A stretch of 64,000 bases of DNA from Lathyrus oleraceus (Eukaryota; Streptophyta; Magnoliopsida; Fabales; Fabaceae), in NCBI RefSeq assembly GCF_024323335.1, contig NC_066585.1, forward strand, positions 533,472,082 through 533,536,081, read 5' to 3'. The notes beneath the pieces are model-generated. The model ran no database searches and was not told where the DNA came from. It saw only the letters and a list, made by a program, of their open reading frames with translations. Every line of letters starts with the position of its first letter. The first letter of the stretch is position 1. Position numbers and translations under genes: made by a program. Shown here piece by piece: positions 26,496 to 39,100 of the stretch.

Positions 26496-29141
26496 ATGGG
26501 TGTTGATTACTATAAAGTCCTTCAGGTAGATCGTAATGCCAAAGAGGATGATCTCAAGAAAGCTTATCGCAAACTTGCTATGAAATGGCATCCTGATAAG
26601 AACCCTAACAACAAAAAAGATGCCGAGGCCAAATTCAAGCAAATCTCAGAAGCTTATGATGTATGTTGTTTATTTTTTATGTAATCCCAAATTGTGTTTT
26701 CTCGGTTTAGTTTCTGTAATGTTATTGGGTTGTAAATAGTTTTTGTTTTGGGGGTTTTGGGTGTGGGAAAGTTTGTGTTTTTATGGTGATTTTGGATCAT
26801 TTTGAGTTTTGGGGTTTTAGGGTTATGGTTTTGAATGATGAGGTGTTTGATTTTGTGTTTTTGTTTTGATTTAGAATCATTTGGGATTGTGGGGTGCAAT
26901 TTGGAATTTGGAATGATGGGGTGTTTAATTTTGTGTATTATAATCATTTGGGATTGTGGGGTGTTTTGGGGGTTACAATTTGAAATGTTGGGGTGTTTGG
27001 TTGTAGTTTTCTTGTGATTTAGAATCATTTTGGAATCGTCGGTTTTTGCTAGTAATTTGATTTTTGAATAGGTTTTGAGTGATCCACAAAAGAGAGCTGT
27101 GTATGATCAGTATGGTGAGGAGGGATTGAAGGGGCAGATGCCTCCTCCTGGTGCAGGTGGATTTTCAGAAGCCAGCGATGGTGGACCGACGACGTTCCGG
27201 TTCAATCCGAGAAGTCCTGATGACATATTTTCAGAGTTCTTCGGGTTTGCAAAACCGTTTGGCGGAATGGGTGATATGGGTGGTATGGGTGGTCATCCTG
27301 GTACTTCCGGCTTTCCGAGGGGTATGTTTAGGGATGACATTTTCTCTTCTTTAAGGCATGCAACAACTGGTGAAGGATCTGGCAATGTGCCGAGAAAAAG
27401 TGCACCGATAGAGAGAACATTGCCTTGCGGTTTGGAGGATTTGTATAAAGGAACCACGAAAAAAATGAAGATTTCTAGGGATGTTTCTGATTCTAGTGGG
27501 TGAGCTTTCAATTTTTGCCTATATTAACCTAGCTCCGTTCGTTTTATTGCACATATTTAGAATTTTGAATTCAAAGTCTGGTTTGGCGACTCTCTTTTGT
27601 TATGTGTTGTTCTATGTTGTTAATCCCTGATAATGTCGCGTAGCATGACCCCTCAAAAATGGTGTAGCGGATAGCTGGATAGCAGCTATTGTAAAGACTT
27701 CAAATCAGTTCTACACAAATTGAAGAGACTTTCATACTTAATAATAGAATAACCTTAAGTACATAGCAAAAAAGCTTAAACAGAGAAGAAAACCTAGTAG
27801 AACTGAACCAAAAGCAGGAAGAACATAACGAGTGTTACTTAGCAGTGTTGCTGATGGCAGAGAATCAAAATCCCGCCATACTGCCTGCTTTGCGGCGCTG
27901 TTATAGCGGATTATTGTGGAAAAACCTGCAATGTCGGCCGATATTTACCATTGCAGTGGATTTTTTAGTAAGAACATAATAGAATGAAGAACATAAGTTT
28001 ACTCTTAAAAGGTGTTCAATACGACACAGACACATGTAAACAATCAATTTCTTCCATTTTCTAACTATCATAAGTGCTGTATCCGGTGTTCCTGTCTATT
28101 TGGTGCTTCATAGTATTATTGGCCGATGATCATTTTCATTTTCGTAGTGTACATTTGCTGTTATATATGCCCCTAATAAGCAATTTACCACTAATAAGTG
28201 ACAGGTTTTGCGATGGTTTGAGACTTGAGATCTTTGATGTCTATGCAGTTTTGATAATTGTAGTTCTCAATGGGTGTAGACATTACCTGTCTATATGCTG
28301 TTTCATCACAAAAAAAAATCTTAATTTGCTGGCATCTGCATCCTTAGCGCAGTAGCTGACCAACCTTCATCATTGTGTTTATGATTTCATTCAAAACTAT
28401 AAAAAAAAGGATTTCATTTTACCATTCGCAATATTCATCAAACTCGTTGTGATGTGACTATTTATAATGTGTTGTGCAATAAGACATATTGAAGTGAAAA
28501 TTTGAAACTTAAACCAAACTTGTTATGCGAAAGTTTGAAACTTTAGCAATTAGATGTATTTAAACGCTATGCATATATCTTTAGTAAATATACATAGTCG
28601 GTCCAAACCCATATAAAAGGAGAGGATTGTGTTTGGTACTCGACAGTTAACGTAAAACTTTGTTGAATCTCTATGCATATTTCTTGATGTTTTCTTATTT
28701 TGTAGGAGGCCTACTACGGTAGAGGAAATTCTAACCATTGAGATCAAGCCAGGTTGGAAGAAAGGAACAAAAATAACTTTTCCCGAAAAGGGAAATGAAC
28801 AAAAAGGACTTATTCCCGCAGACCTTGTTTTTATCATTGACGAGAAGCCTCATAGTGTCTTCAAGAGGGATGGCAACGATCTTGTTGTCACTCAGAAGAT
28901 CACTCTTGTAGAAGCTCTGACAGGTTACACAGCGCAAATATCAACCCTCGACGGAAGGAATCTTACGGTCCCCGTCAACACCATTATCAGTCCATCGTAC
29001 GAAGAAGTTGTTAAAGGAGAGGGTATGCCGATTCCTAAAGAACCTTCCAAAAAGGGAAACTTGAGAATCAAGTTCAACGTAAAGTTTCCGTCTAGACTTA
29101 CATCAGAACAGAAGACCGGCATCAAGCGATTATTGACATAA
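26496..29141 (+). CDS. Type II DnaJ/HSP40 co-chaperone (DNAJB family), 3 exons
   Basis: Co-chaperone that stimulates HSP70 ATPase and delivers unfolded substrates; probably cytosolic/nuclear, since no targeting peptide is visible. Exons 26496-26660, 27072-27499 and 28706-29141 join in frame (1029 nt, 342 residues) with GT/AG boundaries. The J domain spans residues 3 to about 70, with the catalytic HPD at 32-34 (WHPDKNP). A glycine/phenylalanine/methionine-rich linker at about 74-150 contains [11 protein letters not shown]. The C-terminal substrate-binding domains start near residue 170 with the conserved [15 protein letters not shown] and run to the end. There is no cysteine-rich zinc finger and no CaaX box, which makes it class B/type II. 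The length is typical. Intron 2 (1.2 kb) carries unrelated repeat-like sequence at 27640-27970. The exact paralogue cannot be named. Confidence 0.95.
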
Positions 29142-31240
29142 ACATCTTCGAAAACATCGGTAGTGGTGGTACCTATACCTACCATATACGAAAATGTGTT
29201 AGATTTGGAATTTAATTTTATTTGCGGTTTTCAATCAATTGGAAATTCGTGGTTTTGTGAACTAGTTTTCAACTGGGAACAGAGTTATTAGAAGTTTGTT
29301 ATTTGTCTGTTGTTTCATAGTTTCTGATCTTCTGAGTGAATAATTCTCTTAATCACTGGCCTACTTGTTTCTGTGAAAAGTTTTGCTGGAATTCTATTTC
29401 TGAATTTGCTTATTTGTATCTATATTTCTTACTTTTAAGCCAATCCAGTTGAGTTCGAAAATGCGATATTCTACTTATTCACTGAAATCACAGTGATTAG
29501 GCTACTATACAAAATAATTGATGGAGAATGTAATGGATTTATACTTTTTTGTTTTACACTATGCATCTATTTCCTAAGTTGGCAACAAAGGTATCAATAA
29601 AAATTAATCAAAGTGAAGACATTTATGTAATAGCTTGAAACTGAACCTTATGGTAGATGATTTTTGTGAGATATTGTTTTCCATGCTTTTGAGGTTTTTT
29701 TTTACAGGTGAAGAAATCTGCACAGAAGTGTGTTCATTGTCAAACTATGCTATTATTCAATACTACTTTTCTAGTTGTTAGTAAGTAATTGGTGCATGTT
29801 TGAAAAATGGCGAATTGAACGAATTTATGGTGTTAGTGCAATTGTATTAGAAATGAAATGTAATAGAGTTTTTGTCCAAATCTGTGATAAACTTTAGATT
29901 TTTAAATTTCACTCTCAATTTAAATATCAGTTTAAATGAATTTTTAGTCTCTTTATTTTGATTAAAAAAACAAAGTTTAGTCTTTTATTTTCAAAGTTAG
30001 GTTTTTTCTTCTTCTTATCCTATCAACCTTTTTTAATGACAAAATTATATATAAAAGAAAAAAAAAGAAAAAATTCAACCACATATTCAAAATCAGAGTC
30101 AAACTAATACAAGAAGTGTCAACGAAACAAAAGATAAAAATATTTTTAAAAAAATTAACAATCGCAACAAAAAATAAATAAAAAATGTTAGGAGCATTCA
30201 AAAAGGATTATAATCTCATTAAAGCACTCATTTTACACACATTAGAAACTCGACTGAGGTTCAGACCGCAAGATTCATCATCAATATATCAAAGGAACCA
30301 CAAGCAACATCTAAAATCACTGAACACCTTTAGAACAAGTCAGAACTCTTGATATGTTATTGATTCAAACACATAATAGAGTTATGAAGTTAGTTAGGAA
30401 AGGAGGATGAGTTCAATGTTGATCTACTAAGAAACCAATTTCAAACAAAAAAAAACTTGTATCTTCCACCTCTTTCACATTTCTTGCCGATCTAGATTTT
30501 TTTTATCATTACGCACTGACCAAATACCCCACATCACAACATGTCAAATCATAATCAAACCACCGATTGACTTAGCCTTGACTCCTAAAGAATGAAAAAC
30601 TCAAAAATAACTCTAACCTCCTTAGGCAAAAGCCATTTCACCCCAATACCATCTTTTATTTTAAAAAGTTATTTTTTTTATTTCTACCACTTTTGATGAT
30701 GTAGCATCATCATTAATGATATGAAATTAGTAGGGTATGGATGAGATGAGAATCTTGATGTGAAATTAAGCGACATTCACATGATTTAACTTCTCATATT
30801 CAATGACCATGAGGTAAAATTATTTAGGAGTTCAAAGGAGCGTTTAGGGTTGGAAAGTAAGACAAGAGTATTAGTCTTTCTAAGAGCTTTTTTCATATTG
30901 TTGGGATGAATAAGAATAACCATAAGACCTCCTTTTTAATATAGTGCATGCATTAAAATCCACAAAAAAGAAAAGTTTGTAAAAGGTCCAAATCCGATCT
31001 AAAATCGATTATGACAAAGTCATAATTGACTATACACTTGCAAATAAGTAAAAAATTTATTCTAAAAAAGAAAAATCACTTAAGCTTTGGATCAGAGGCG
31101 AGTTTTTGTAGTTATGTCTATTTCTTGATGTTGTTCACTTACTTTTGATCTTTTAATCCAATCATCATAAACTTCTTACTTTTCTTATTTAAGTTAATAT
31201 TTCTTCAGTTTGTGATGATATTTCTGATAACACATTTGTT
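29142..31240. other. Intergenic DNA after the DnaJ gene
   Basis: The first few hundred bases are 3' UTR. The rest is AT-rich with A- and T-runs, and the 74-codon minus-strand ORF at 29977-30201 is low-complexity. No gene or bounded repeat was identified. Confidence 0.45.
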
Positions 31241-31249
31241 CTCTGTTGG

Positions 31250-31960
31250 CATCACCAACACTTCTTAAGCACATAAAATGACAACATTTGATGTCAATCG
31301 ATAACGTGAATACTCTCTTTCTTCCCGTACCTCAATTAGTGCCCAATACTCATTATGTGTCATGTTCTTCATGAGTTCTTTTACTTCTATTTCATCATTG
31401 TTTCTCATAGTGCCTTTAGCTGACACGTCAAGAAGAATTTAAGTATCGTCTCTTAATATGTGTGTAAAGTATTGGACATGGGCCATATTGTCCAGACTAT
31501 GTGTTGAACATCTTTTCAGCATCAATTTGAACCTCTCCCAAGAATCATAAAGAGATTCGACATCATCTTCTTTGAAGTTTGTGATGTCTTCCATCTTGCC
31601 CAAATACTTTCTAATTAAATAAAATCACGTCAAGGAAAAATTCTTTGAGCTTTTTCCATGTACGTATGACACCACTAGGCAGGGTATCTCACAAATCTTT
31701 TGATGTTCTCGTCAAGGTGAAAGCAAATAGTTTCAACTTCTTATGATCTTCAGTCACTTCATTTGGACAACAAAAAGAACAAGTTTATTGAAACCTGGTC
31801 AAATTTTCATATGGACTCATAGTTTGTCCTCCATCAAACAGTGTGTTTCGTAAACTAGCAAGAACATAATTTTAAATTTCGAATGCAAGTTAAGTGTAAA
31901 ACTAAATTATGCTTTGGTGGCGATCTTATGTGTCTTTTGGAACGCACGAAATATCTTCCT
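31250..31960 (-). pseudogene. Decayed Ty3/gypsy gag
   Basis: On the minus strand the translation includes S-W-E-R-F-K-L-M-L-K-R-C near 31540 and, further downstream, M-K-N-M-T-H-N-E-Y near 31345. This is the characteristic order of the gag retrotransposon core (ESWERFKDLLRKCP type) in plant Athila-like elements. Several stops and frame changes are present. A tRNA-Asp-type primer site lies 340 bp upstream on the same strand, consistent with a 5' LTR-PBS-gag arrangement. Confidence 0.65.
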
Positions 31961-32300
31961 GGATATATATAATATCTTCTGAATGTACAAATTCGCTTTC
32001 AGAATCCAACATGTCTGTTTTTTCTATTTCTATTACTTTCTTTGCTAACTGAGTTGTTTGCTAATCGAACTATTTTTTACTTATTTTCAATTGCGGTCTT
32101 TTCAGTCTCTAGATTAAACAACAGATTGTTTAGTCCTTTATTAGACATACACAAAAACAAGGAAAAATACCTCATTGGTACTGTAGACTTAATCAAAAAG
32201 CAAAATAAAATAAAAATAAAAATAAAAACTTAAATGATAAAAATAACGAAATTAAAATCTAAGAAAAAATATGAATTGACTTGATGAAATAACTAAAAAA

Positions 32301-32318
32301 TCCTTGGAAGCGACGCCA
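32301..32318 (-). other. Degenerate primer-binding site, tRNA-Asp type
   Basis: The + strand reads TCCTTGGAAGCGACGCCA. The 3' end of plant tRNA-Asp, including CCA, is TCCCCGGCAACGGCGCCA; 13 of 18 positions agree. Athila-class gypsy elements use this primer. The strand agrees with the gag remnant to its left. Confidence 0.6.
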
Positions 32319-33060
32319 AAAACTTGATTGGCTGAATTTGGAAAGTGTACAAATTACCGTCAAGTGAAAATATTTCTATGTTTGTATCCACGGGGATTGT
32401 TTCAATTTTAACTTAAGAGTTATTATGTTACTTAGATTTAGTGATAATAACAAAATAGGGGTATGTTGAGCATATAATTTGTTAGAGATCAAATTAAAAT
32501 AACTTTGATTAAAAATGATAAGGCCCTTTTCAAATATTTTATGTATCATTACTTGATAGTTTTGATCGAAATAACATCAATCTTGAACCTCTAGAATTCT
32601 GCATCCGTATCTCAATGATTGAAATTGGAAATCCTTGTTAATCACAACAAATTTAAATAAAATAAGGGTTTTGCATCATAGAAATTATGGCATGATGTGA
32701 TATCATCCTGGCACGATTTGTCACTTGACTGGCGTGGCAAGCTAATTTCGAAACGAATTGCGCCACAATGCTTTTTGATCATTGCACAATTTTAACATAT
32801 TGATTATTCCTTTGTGTTTTTATTGCAGAATCATGCCACAATCCTCCCTCATTGTGGCACAATTTCAACAGGACATTTATTCTTTGTTTATATCATGGTA
32901 TCATACCACCTTCCTCCTTGACGGAGGCACGATTTTTGAAAAGTAAGTCTTCCTTTCTTTTGGTCTTTGTGTTTTTGTCTTCTCTTTTGATCATGATAAC
33001 TTCCACAATGTATGAACATGATACACTTATCTGGTTAGCATGATTTGATGTGAGCTAAGA
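32319..33060 (-). mobile_element. Probable 5' LTR of the minus-strand gypsy element
   Basis: It lies directly outside the primer site on the LTR side. The sequence just beyond the primer site (GTGTACAAATTACCGTCAAG, then CCACGGGGATTG) matches wording I recall at the LTR ends of Athila-type elements. Several GCCACAATCC/TTGTGGCACAATT-like internal repeats occur at 32745-32940. The outer terminus was not found and no second LTR was seen. Confidence 0.4.
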
Positions 33061-33479
33061 CTTTGCAAAATGATATTGATTATTATATAATTTGCTACAA
33101 AATATGCGATATTAATATAAAATGATATTAAAATAATGTAAAAACTTGTTTATGGAAACACTATATGTAGTTGTTAATCTCATGTCTACTAATTAATTAT
33201 CACCCTTCCATTTGTCCTTAAATATCATCTTAATGGAACCCCTCCAAAGATATTGCAACATTGTGAATGTGGATGGTAGTATTGTTGGAAATTTGGGTAT
33301 TCCAACTGTGGTGGAATCATACAAACTTGTGAAGGAGATTTGATTCAAGATCTTAGTTTTTCTCCTTGAGTTTTCTACTAACATTATAGTTGAACTTCTT
33401 TCCATTTATCCTGGGTTGTGTTGTGAAATTTAAATGTTCAAACATACTAAGAACTTTGATGTGTCATACAAAGAAAAAT

Positions 33480-33690
33480 GACAACCAAAACGAATGAACT
33501 GAAACAATATTAATATTTCAAATTGTGTAAGAAAATCACAAGAACAAGAATAAAATAAATGAGAAATACAAACAAAATGTGTTTACGTTGTTCGATCAAA
33601 TTGAGCTACTCTACAAGAGAGAGCGACTCTTCGATTCACTATACTTCAAGAGATTATAAAACGAGTAACTCCTTGTTTTATATAGGTTTT
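33480..33690. repeat. Dispersed repeat, copy A
   Basis: Contains CAAGAACAAGAATAAAATAA, ATGAGAAATAC, TTCGATCAAATTGAG and CGATTCACTATACTTCAA in that order. A related series of words occurs at 40545-40642 and continues at 50354-50372, interrupted by the Sirevirus-like insertion. It is probably an LTR-end or non-autonomous element family; the name is not known. Confidence 0.5.
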
Positions 33691-34900
33691 ACCTAACCAC
33701 TCGGCCTACTCTTGTCCCTAAGAGTTTCCTCTTGACATTTTTACTACACGCATTCCAAAAAACATTCAACAATACTTTAAATTTAAACACGATCAACCCA
33801 CAAACCTACTAGCAAAAAACAAATTTTTTACACATACTTAGCTCAGGAACCTTCTGTGGAATCATGTTTTGCAGGTTTTATGATCAAGAAAGCTCTCAAC
33901 AACATACTCTTGGAAATGATTTTGGTGACGATAACTAACAACTTAAGTGCAAGCATAGCAAGCGATTAAAAGATGCAATCATATTAAGATAAGGGTTTGA
34001 TGAGTTTTGATCCTCTGATGATTGACACCTAAATGGAATATAACTCAAGCCTCATCTTAAATTAAAGTTCAAGCAAGTGTCTACAAAATTAAAATATCTG
34101 ACAAATCTAGAAGTGTGCGAAATCTCTTTTTGGCGCGTCTGAATGAATAAGTATTGTAAAAGCATAAGAGATTTCTCATAAAGTTTATGGCTAATCACCC
34201 CCCCACCCCCCCCCCCCCCCACACACACACACACATACGCACACACAAATGATTTTTATAATGTATTTTTCATAAGAAAATATTTCTAAAAAAAATCTTA
34301 AATCCATGCCAGTTGAATCGGGAGCTGTTAGAAAAGTTTTGGGAAATATCGTGAGCCCAACCCTAATTAAAAGCTCTTATCGACTCGAGAGAAGCCTGTG
34401 TGAAATATCGGTTCAGCCTTGGGACTAACCTCTTCAAGTTTCTATTTGAAAAGAACATTAACTGCTTCAATCTGATGTTTGGAAGGAAGAATAACTACTT
34501 ATCTCCTCAGTTTGTTGTTTGGTTGAAAGTTAGTCAAAAACTTTATTTTCCTTGTATAAGGGGACTCAAGAGTTCAACCTACTAAAATCTCTTAAGTTTA
34601 TTGGATACTATCACGATTAAATATTGGGGACATGACTACGTTTTCTTGACCGAACCTTTATAGTTCCTGGCATTTTCTCTCTTCCCTTAACTTTTACATT
34701 TCACATTTTAATCTTAAATTCTGTCACTAATTTCTAAAATATTTTCTAACATATTTTAAAATGATCTTAAACCTTAAAAATGATCCTAAAAGTTTTCTAA
34801 ACCAAATATTTTCAAAAACACACAGTCCTCCAATCGATTATAGGCAATACAAGAACCCTAGAATAATAGTATTTAGACTGAACCTCTTGAACTTTGAAAG
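33691..34900. other. Intergenic, with low-complexity C/CA tract
   Basis: No gene is supported. A C-run followed by (CA)n at about 34197-34248 gives a spurious glycine-rich minus-strand ORF. Short ORFs such as 34400-34585 lack motifs. Confidence 0.45.
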
Positions 34901-34921
34901 TACATCATAGGTGTAGGATGT

Positions 34922-35269
34922 TCAAAGGAATGGTAGCTCAAACAAATTTCCAAACTCTTTTGAGTTGATGCTGACTTCAACCCATTTTACCTGAGTTGTG
35001 AGAGTCAGGACTTCAATTTGGAGATTTAAGTTGATGTCTCTAACAATCATTGGAAACATTCGATTCAGGATTTTGGTAAATAAATCTCTAAGCAATCCTC
35101 TGCAGATATTCTCATAGGGTCTAAATTCTCTGAGAAACGTTGATTTCATACTTGTCAATTGAATAACCTTCTGGTTGGGCATATTTATTGGATTCTTTGA
35201 TGAGGACCCTTTTAAGTGACACTTATTTGAAGATAGATTTCTAGTAGACACACTCTTTAATGGAGCCAT
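34922..35269 (-). pseudogene. Fragment of an envelope-like / plant-transposon-protein ORF
   Basis: From a minus-strand ATG at 35269, an open frame of about 115 codons begins MAP, like the third ORF of the complete element at 42.3-43.4 kb. It includes S-I-N-S-K-E-F-G-N-L-F-E-L-P, resembling the GxLPxxLxxLLGLP-type stretch of the plant putative transposon/envelope-like family. It ends early and no downstream part is found, so it is treated as a relic. Upstream (35511-35542) it carries the same palindrome pair as the complete element. Family assignment is tentative. Confidence 0.35.
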
Positions 35270-35299
35270 AGCAAAATGATAATAGTAATAAAAAAAATA

Positions 35300-35328
35300 G
35301 ACACACACACACATACACACACACACAC

Positions 35329-35376
<48 letters not shown>
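35300..35376. repeat. (AC)n-(AG)n compound microsatellite
   Basis: ACACACAC at 35301-35330 is followed by (AG)n at 35332-35376. Confidence 0.95.
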
Positions 35377-35381
<5 letters not shown>

Positions 35382-35508
35382 GAAATAATAAAATAAGAGT
35401 ACCATTATATAATGATGGTTCTGATCATTTGTGCGTATAAAACCTTCATAAAATCCTTGATGATTCGGCCTAGAAAAGGTTGGAAGAAAATCTTTCCAAA
35501 AGTAGTGT

Positions 35509-35544
35509 GATAATCGTTTATTTTATGGGAATAATCGATTACTA
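35509..35544 (-). promoter_or_regulatory. Palindrome pair, TAATCG(T/A)TTA type, 21-bp spacing
   Basis: TAATCGTTTA at 35511-35520 and TAATCGATTA at 35532-35541 are 21 bp apart. A further TAATCGATTA is near 35653 and an AATCGATTA near 34829. The spacing equals that of the palindrome pairs in the Sirevirus-like LTRs and internal array. It lies about 260 bp upstream, on the minus strand, of the MAP-starting ORF. Regulatory meaning is inference. Confidence 0.4.
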
Positions 35545-36155
35545 GCTATCAAATCTAGGAAATTTGTGTGTTCTTCATCAATGCTCTTATTTTATTTTAT
35601 TTAACGAGAAGATAAAATCTCATATTTATTAAAATTTGAAATAGAGACACTATCTAATCGATTATTTTCCTTGTTTAAGTCTCATTGGTCTTTTGGGCCT
35701 TGGAATTTGGATTTGGCAGACTAATTTTGACACCTTTTTTTTTCATTCATATTGCATTCATTTATTAAGAACAATTACAAACTCAACCAGAACATTAGTA
35801 AGAATTATTTTGAATTTCTAAGCAATTAATAAACCACTTATTTAAATGGTTAATCAGATTTTTCTGATTTTTCAACCTTTATAAAATGTATCTTAAAACT
35901 CAAGTCAACTTGATAAAACTCCCCCATTTCGAGGGAAAGATAAACCACTGTCGTAAATCTTTCTATGTGATCATTTGATACGAGAGTTGGTTCAAGCCAC
36001 AAAAGTGATAAGTCCATTACAAACTTATCACCTTAACCTACTAAGATGTTACATAATCATCAGGATCATTATAATTGTTAGGAAACACCTTCAACGAGAA
36101 CACTTTGATCACATTCGTTGAAACACACCATCAACGATCATACTTTAATCACAGA

Positions 36156-39100
36156 TTAGGAAACAACCTTATGGAGTGTCGCCTTCCAACTAATTGTTGT
36201 GCCAAACATAATGAACACATTTCCATAAATAAGTTTTATGAAATCCATACAACCTGCATAATCAGAGTCGACAAATCCTTCGATTTTTACTTTGTTGTCA
36301 TCACCAAAGGCTCCACCATAAATAAGTACATTATTCAGAGACTTATTTATGTACCTTAGATTCCTCTTTAAGGCTTGCCAGTGCGCCTTCCCATGATTGG
36401 CCATATACCTTCTTACAAGGCTCACTTTGTACGTTATATCTAGCCTCGTACAGACCATAACATACATCAAAGAACCTATTATACTAGCATATGGAATGCT
36501 ATTCATATAAGCTCTTTCGAATTCAGTACTAGGACTTTGAGTCGAACTCAGCTTAAACTGAAGATTAGTCGGTGTTACAAGAGGCTTTGAATTCGATATA
36601 CCAAACTTGTCGAGAATCTTCTTCAGGCATGTCTCTTGAGATAAGCATAACCTCGACTATTTTCTATCTCTCCATATGTCAATTCTAAGAATCCTAGAGG
36701 CAGATCCTAGATCCTTCGTGTCGAACTCCTTATAAAGTTCAACCTTTACCTTCGTAACATCTTCGACACTGTTTCTTTCTATGAGTATATCATTCATATA
36801 AAGCAACAAAATAACAAGTGAATTTCCAGGTCGAAATATAAAGTAAACACGGTGGTCGAACTGGCTCCTAGTGAAACCTATGTGTGTCGTGAACTTGTCG
36901 AATCTCATATTCCATTGTCGAGGAGATTATTTCAGGCCATATAGCAACCTATTTAGGTTGAACACATAATCTTCCTTTCCCTTTTCTGCATACCCTTCAG
37001 GTTGCCTCGTCAAGATTGTTTCATCTAGATCACCATACAAGAAGGCGGTCTTCACATCCATCTGCTCAAGTTTTAGGTTAAACTTCACCACCATAAAAAG
37101 CAGCATTCAAATGGATCTATGCTTTACAATAGGTGAGAACACATCATTGAAGTCGACAACTTACTTCTGAGTGAACCCCCTAGCATCTAACCTTGCCTTG
37201 CATCTTTTCGATATCACTCATTTAATTCATTCCTTAACCTTGAAGATCCACTTATACCTGACTAACCTGGATCCTTCAGATGTCTCGATCAACTCCCAAG
37301 TGTTATTATCATGAATATATTTCATCTCATCATCCATAGCTTTCAGCCATTCAGTATTGTTTCAGCTCCTCACAGCTTCCTTGTAATCTATAGGTTCTTC
37401 ATCAAGGACCTCACTTACAGAGATTAAGGAAAATGATATGATATTTGCATAACCAAGTCTCTGAGGTGGCTTGATGACTCTTCTCGACCTGTCTCTTTCC
37501 AGCAGGTAATCATTATCGGTCTCCTCATCTTCGACATTAACTTATGATTCCTATTAGAATTCATCTAGGTTATGCAATTCAACATCAACATGCTCCATCT
37601 AAACAAGAATCTCTTCCTGTTCCAGATCTTCTTCAGAGATCTTGGTACTTCGACCAACGTCATCAGTTTTCTTGAACGCCATTTCCGCTTCATTAAAAAC
37701 TACATATCAACTTATGATACACCTCATGTGACCTGGCTCTAGGAACAACAACCTATAAGTTTTGACTCCTTTAGGATATCCAAGAAACATATATTTTAGA
37801 GCTCTAGGTTTGACCTTGTCTTGCCTAATGTGAGCATAGGTTAAGAAGCCAAATACTCTAACTTTGTCGAGATTCGGTGGATTTTCGACCAGACTTCTTC
37901 AAGTGTTTTCATCCCCAAAGCTGTCGAGGGACACCTATTTATCAGGTAAGCTGCAGTCGTGACTGCCTCAGCCTAAAACCCCTTCTTCAATCCTGCACTA
38001 ACTAACATGCACCTCACTATTTCCAAAATGGTTCAACTAAACCTTTCATCCAAACCATTTTGTTGAGGAGTCTCTGTAGTAGTTTTGTGTTTTGTAATAC
38101 CAGACACATCGCAATAGTTATCGAAAGCCTCATTGCAAAATTCAAGACCATTGTCGGTCCTTAACCTCTTGACCTTCCTGCTAGTTTGGGTATTCGACTA
38201 GGATCTTCTAACTCTTGAAATTTTCAAAAGTTTCATCCTTAGCTTTCTGAATAAATACCCATACTTTTTCTGGAACCATCATCAACTATGGATAGGAAAT
38301 ATTTTGCATCTGAGTGTGAAGGATTCCTTGCAGGGCCCCAAAGATCAACATGAATGTAATCAAGGGATCCATGTGTTCTTTGTTTTCCTTTGTTAAACTT
38401 CATTCTACAAGATTTACCAAATACACAAGGTTCACAAAACTCTAGTTTTTAAACCTTGTCACCACACAACAGATTTTGTTTAGACAATTCGACCATGCCT
38501 TTTTCACTGACATGGCCAAGTCTCTTGTGCTAAAGCTTAGTCTTCGACAGGTTTTATGGATACAACATCTATTTAACCACTTACAACCTTAACCTCAAGG
38601 GTATACAAGCCTTGTTCTTCACGCGCCTCAAGACTTCCTTCGACCCTTTCATTACCCTTATGATACTTTGCTCTCCTTTGAAAACATATCCTTTCTTGTC
38701 GAATTCACCAAGAGAAATCAAATTTATCTTAAGATCAGGTACATACCTAACATCAGTCAATAGCCTTATTGACTCATCATGAAGCTTGAATCTCACAGAT
38801 CCAATACCTACAATTTTGCAGGATTTGTTGTTTCCCAATAACACTGATATATCATCTTGATCACATAATTCCTCAAACACATCCTTATTTAGTGTCATGT
38901 GCCAAGTACAACCCGAATCCATAATCCACTCCTTGCTTGAGTCGCTACTTAAAACCACCAGGACATCATATGATTCATAACCATCTTGCACAATGGTTGC
39001 ATTACCATTATGCTTTCCACCATGATTATTCAGTCGATAAGGGCATACTTTTAATGTATGACTCTCATTCTTATAATGATAACACTTAATAGCAGGAACA

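Noticed and set aside
34052..34246. Glycine-rich minus-strand ORF
   Set aside because: The glycine run is translation of a C homopolymer and (CA)n tract.
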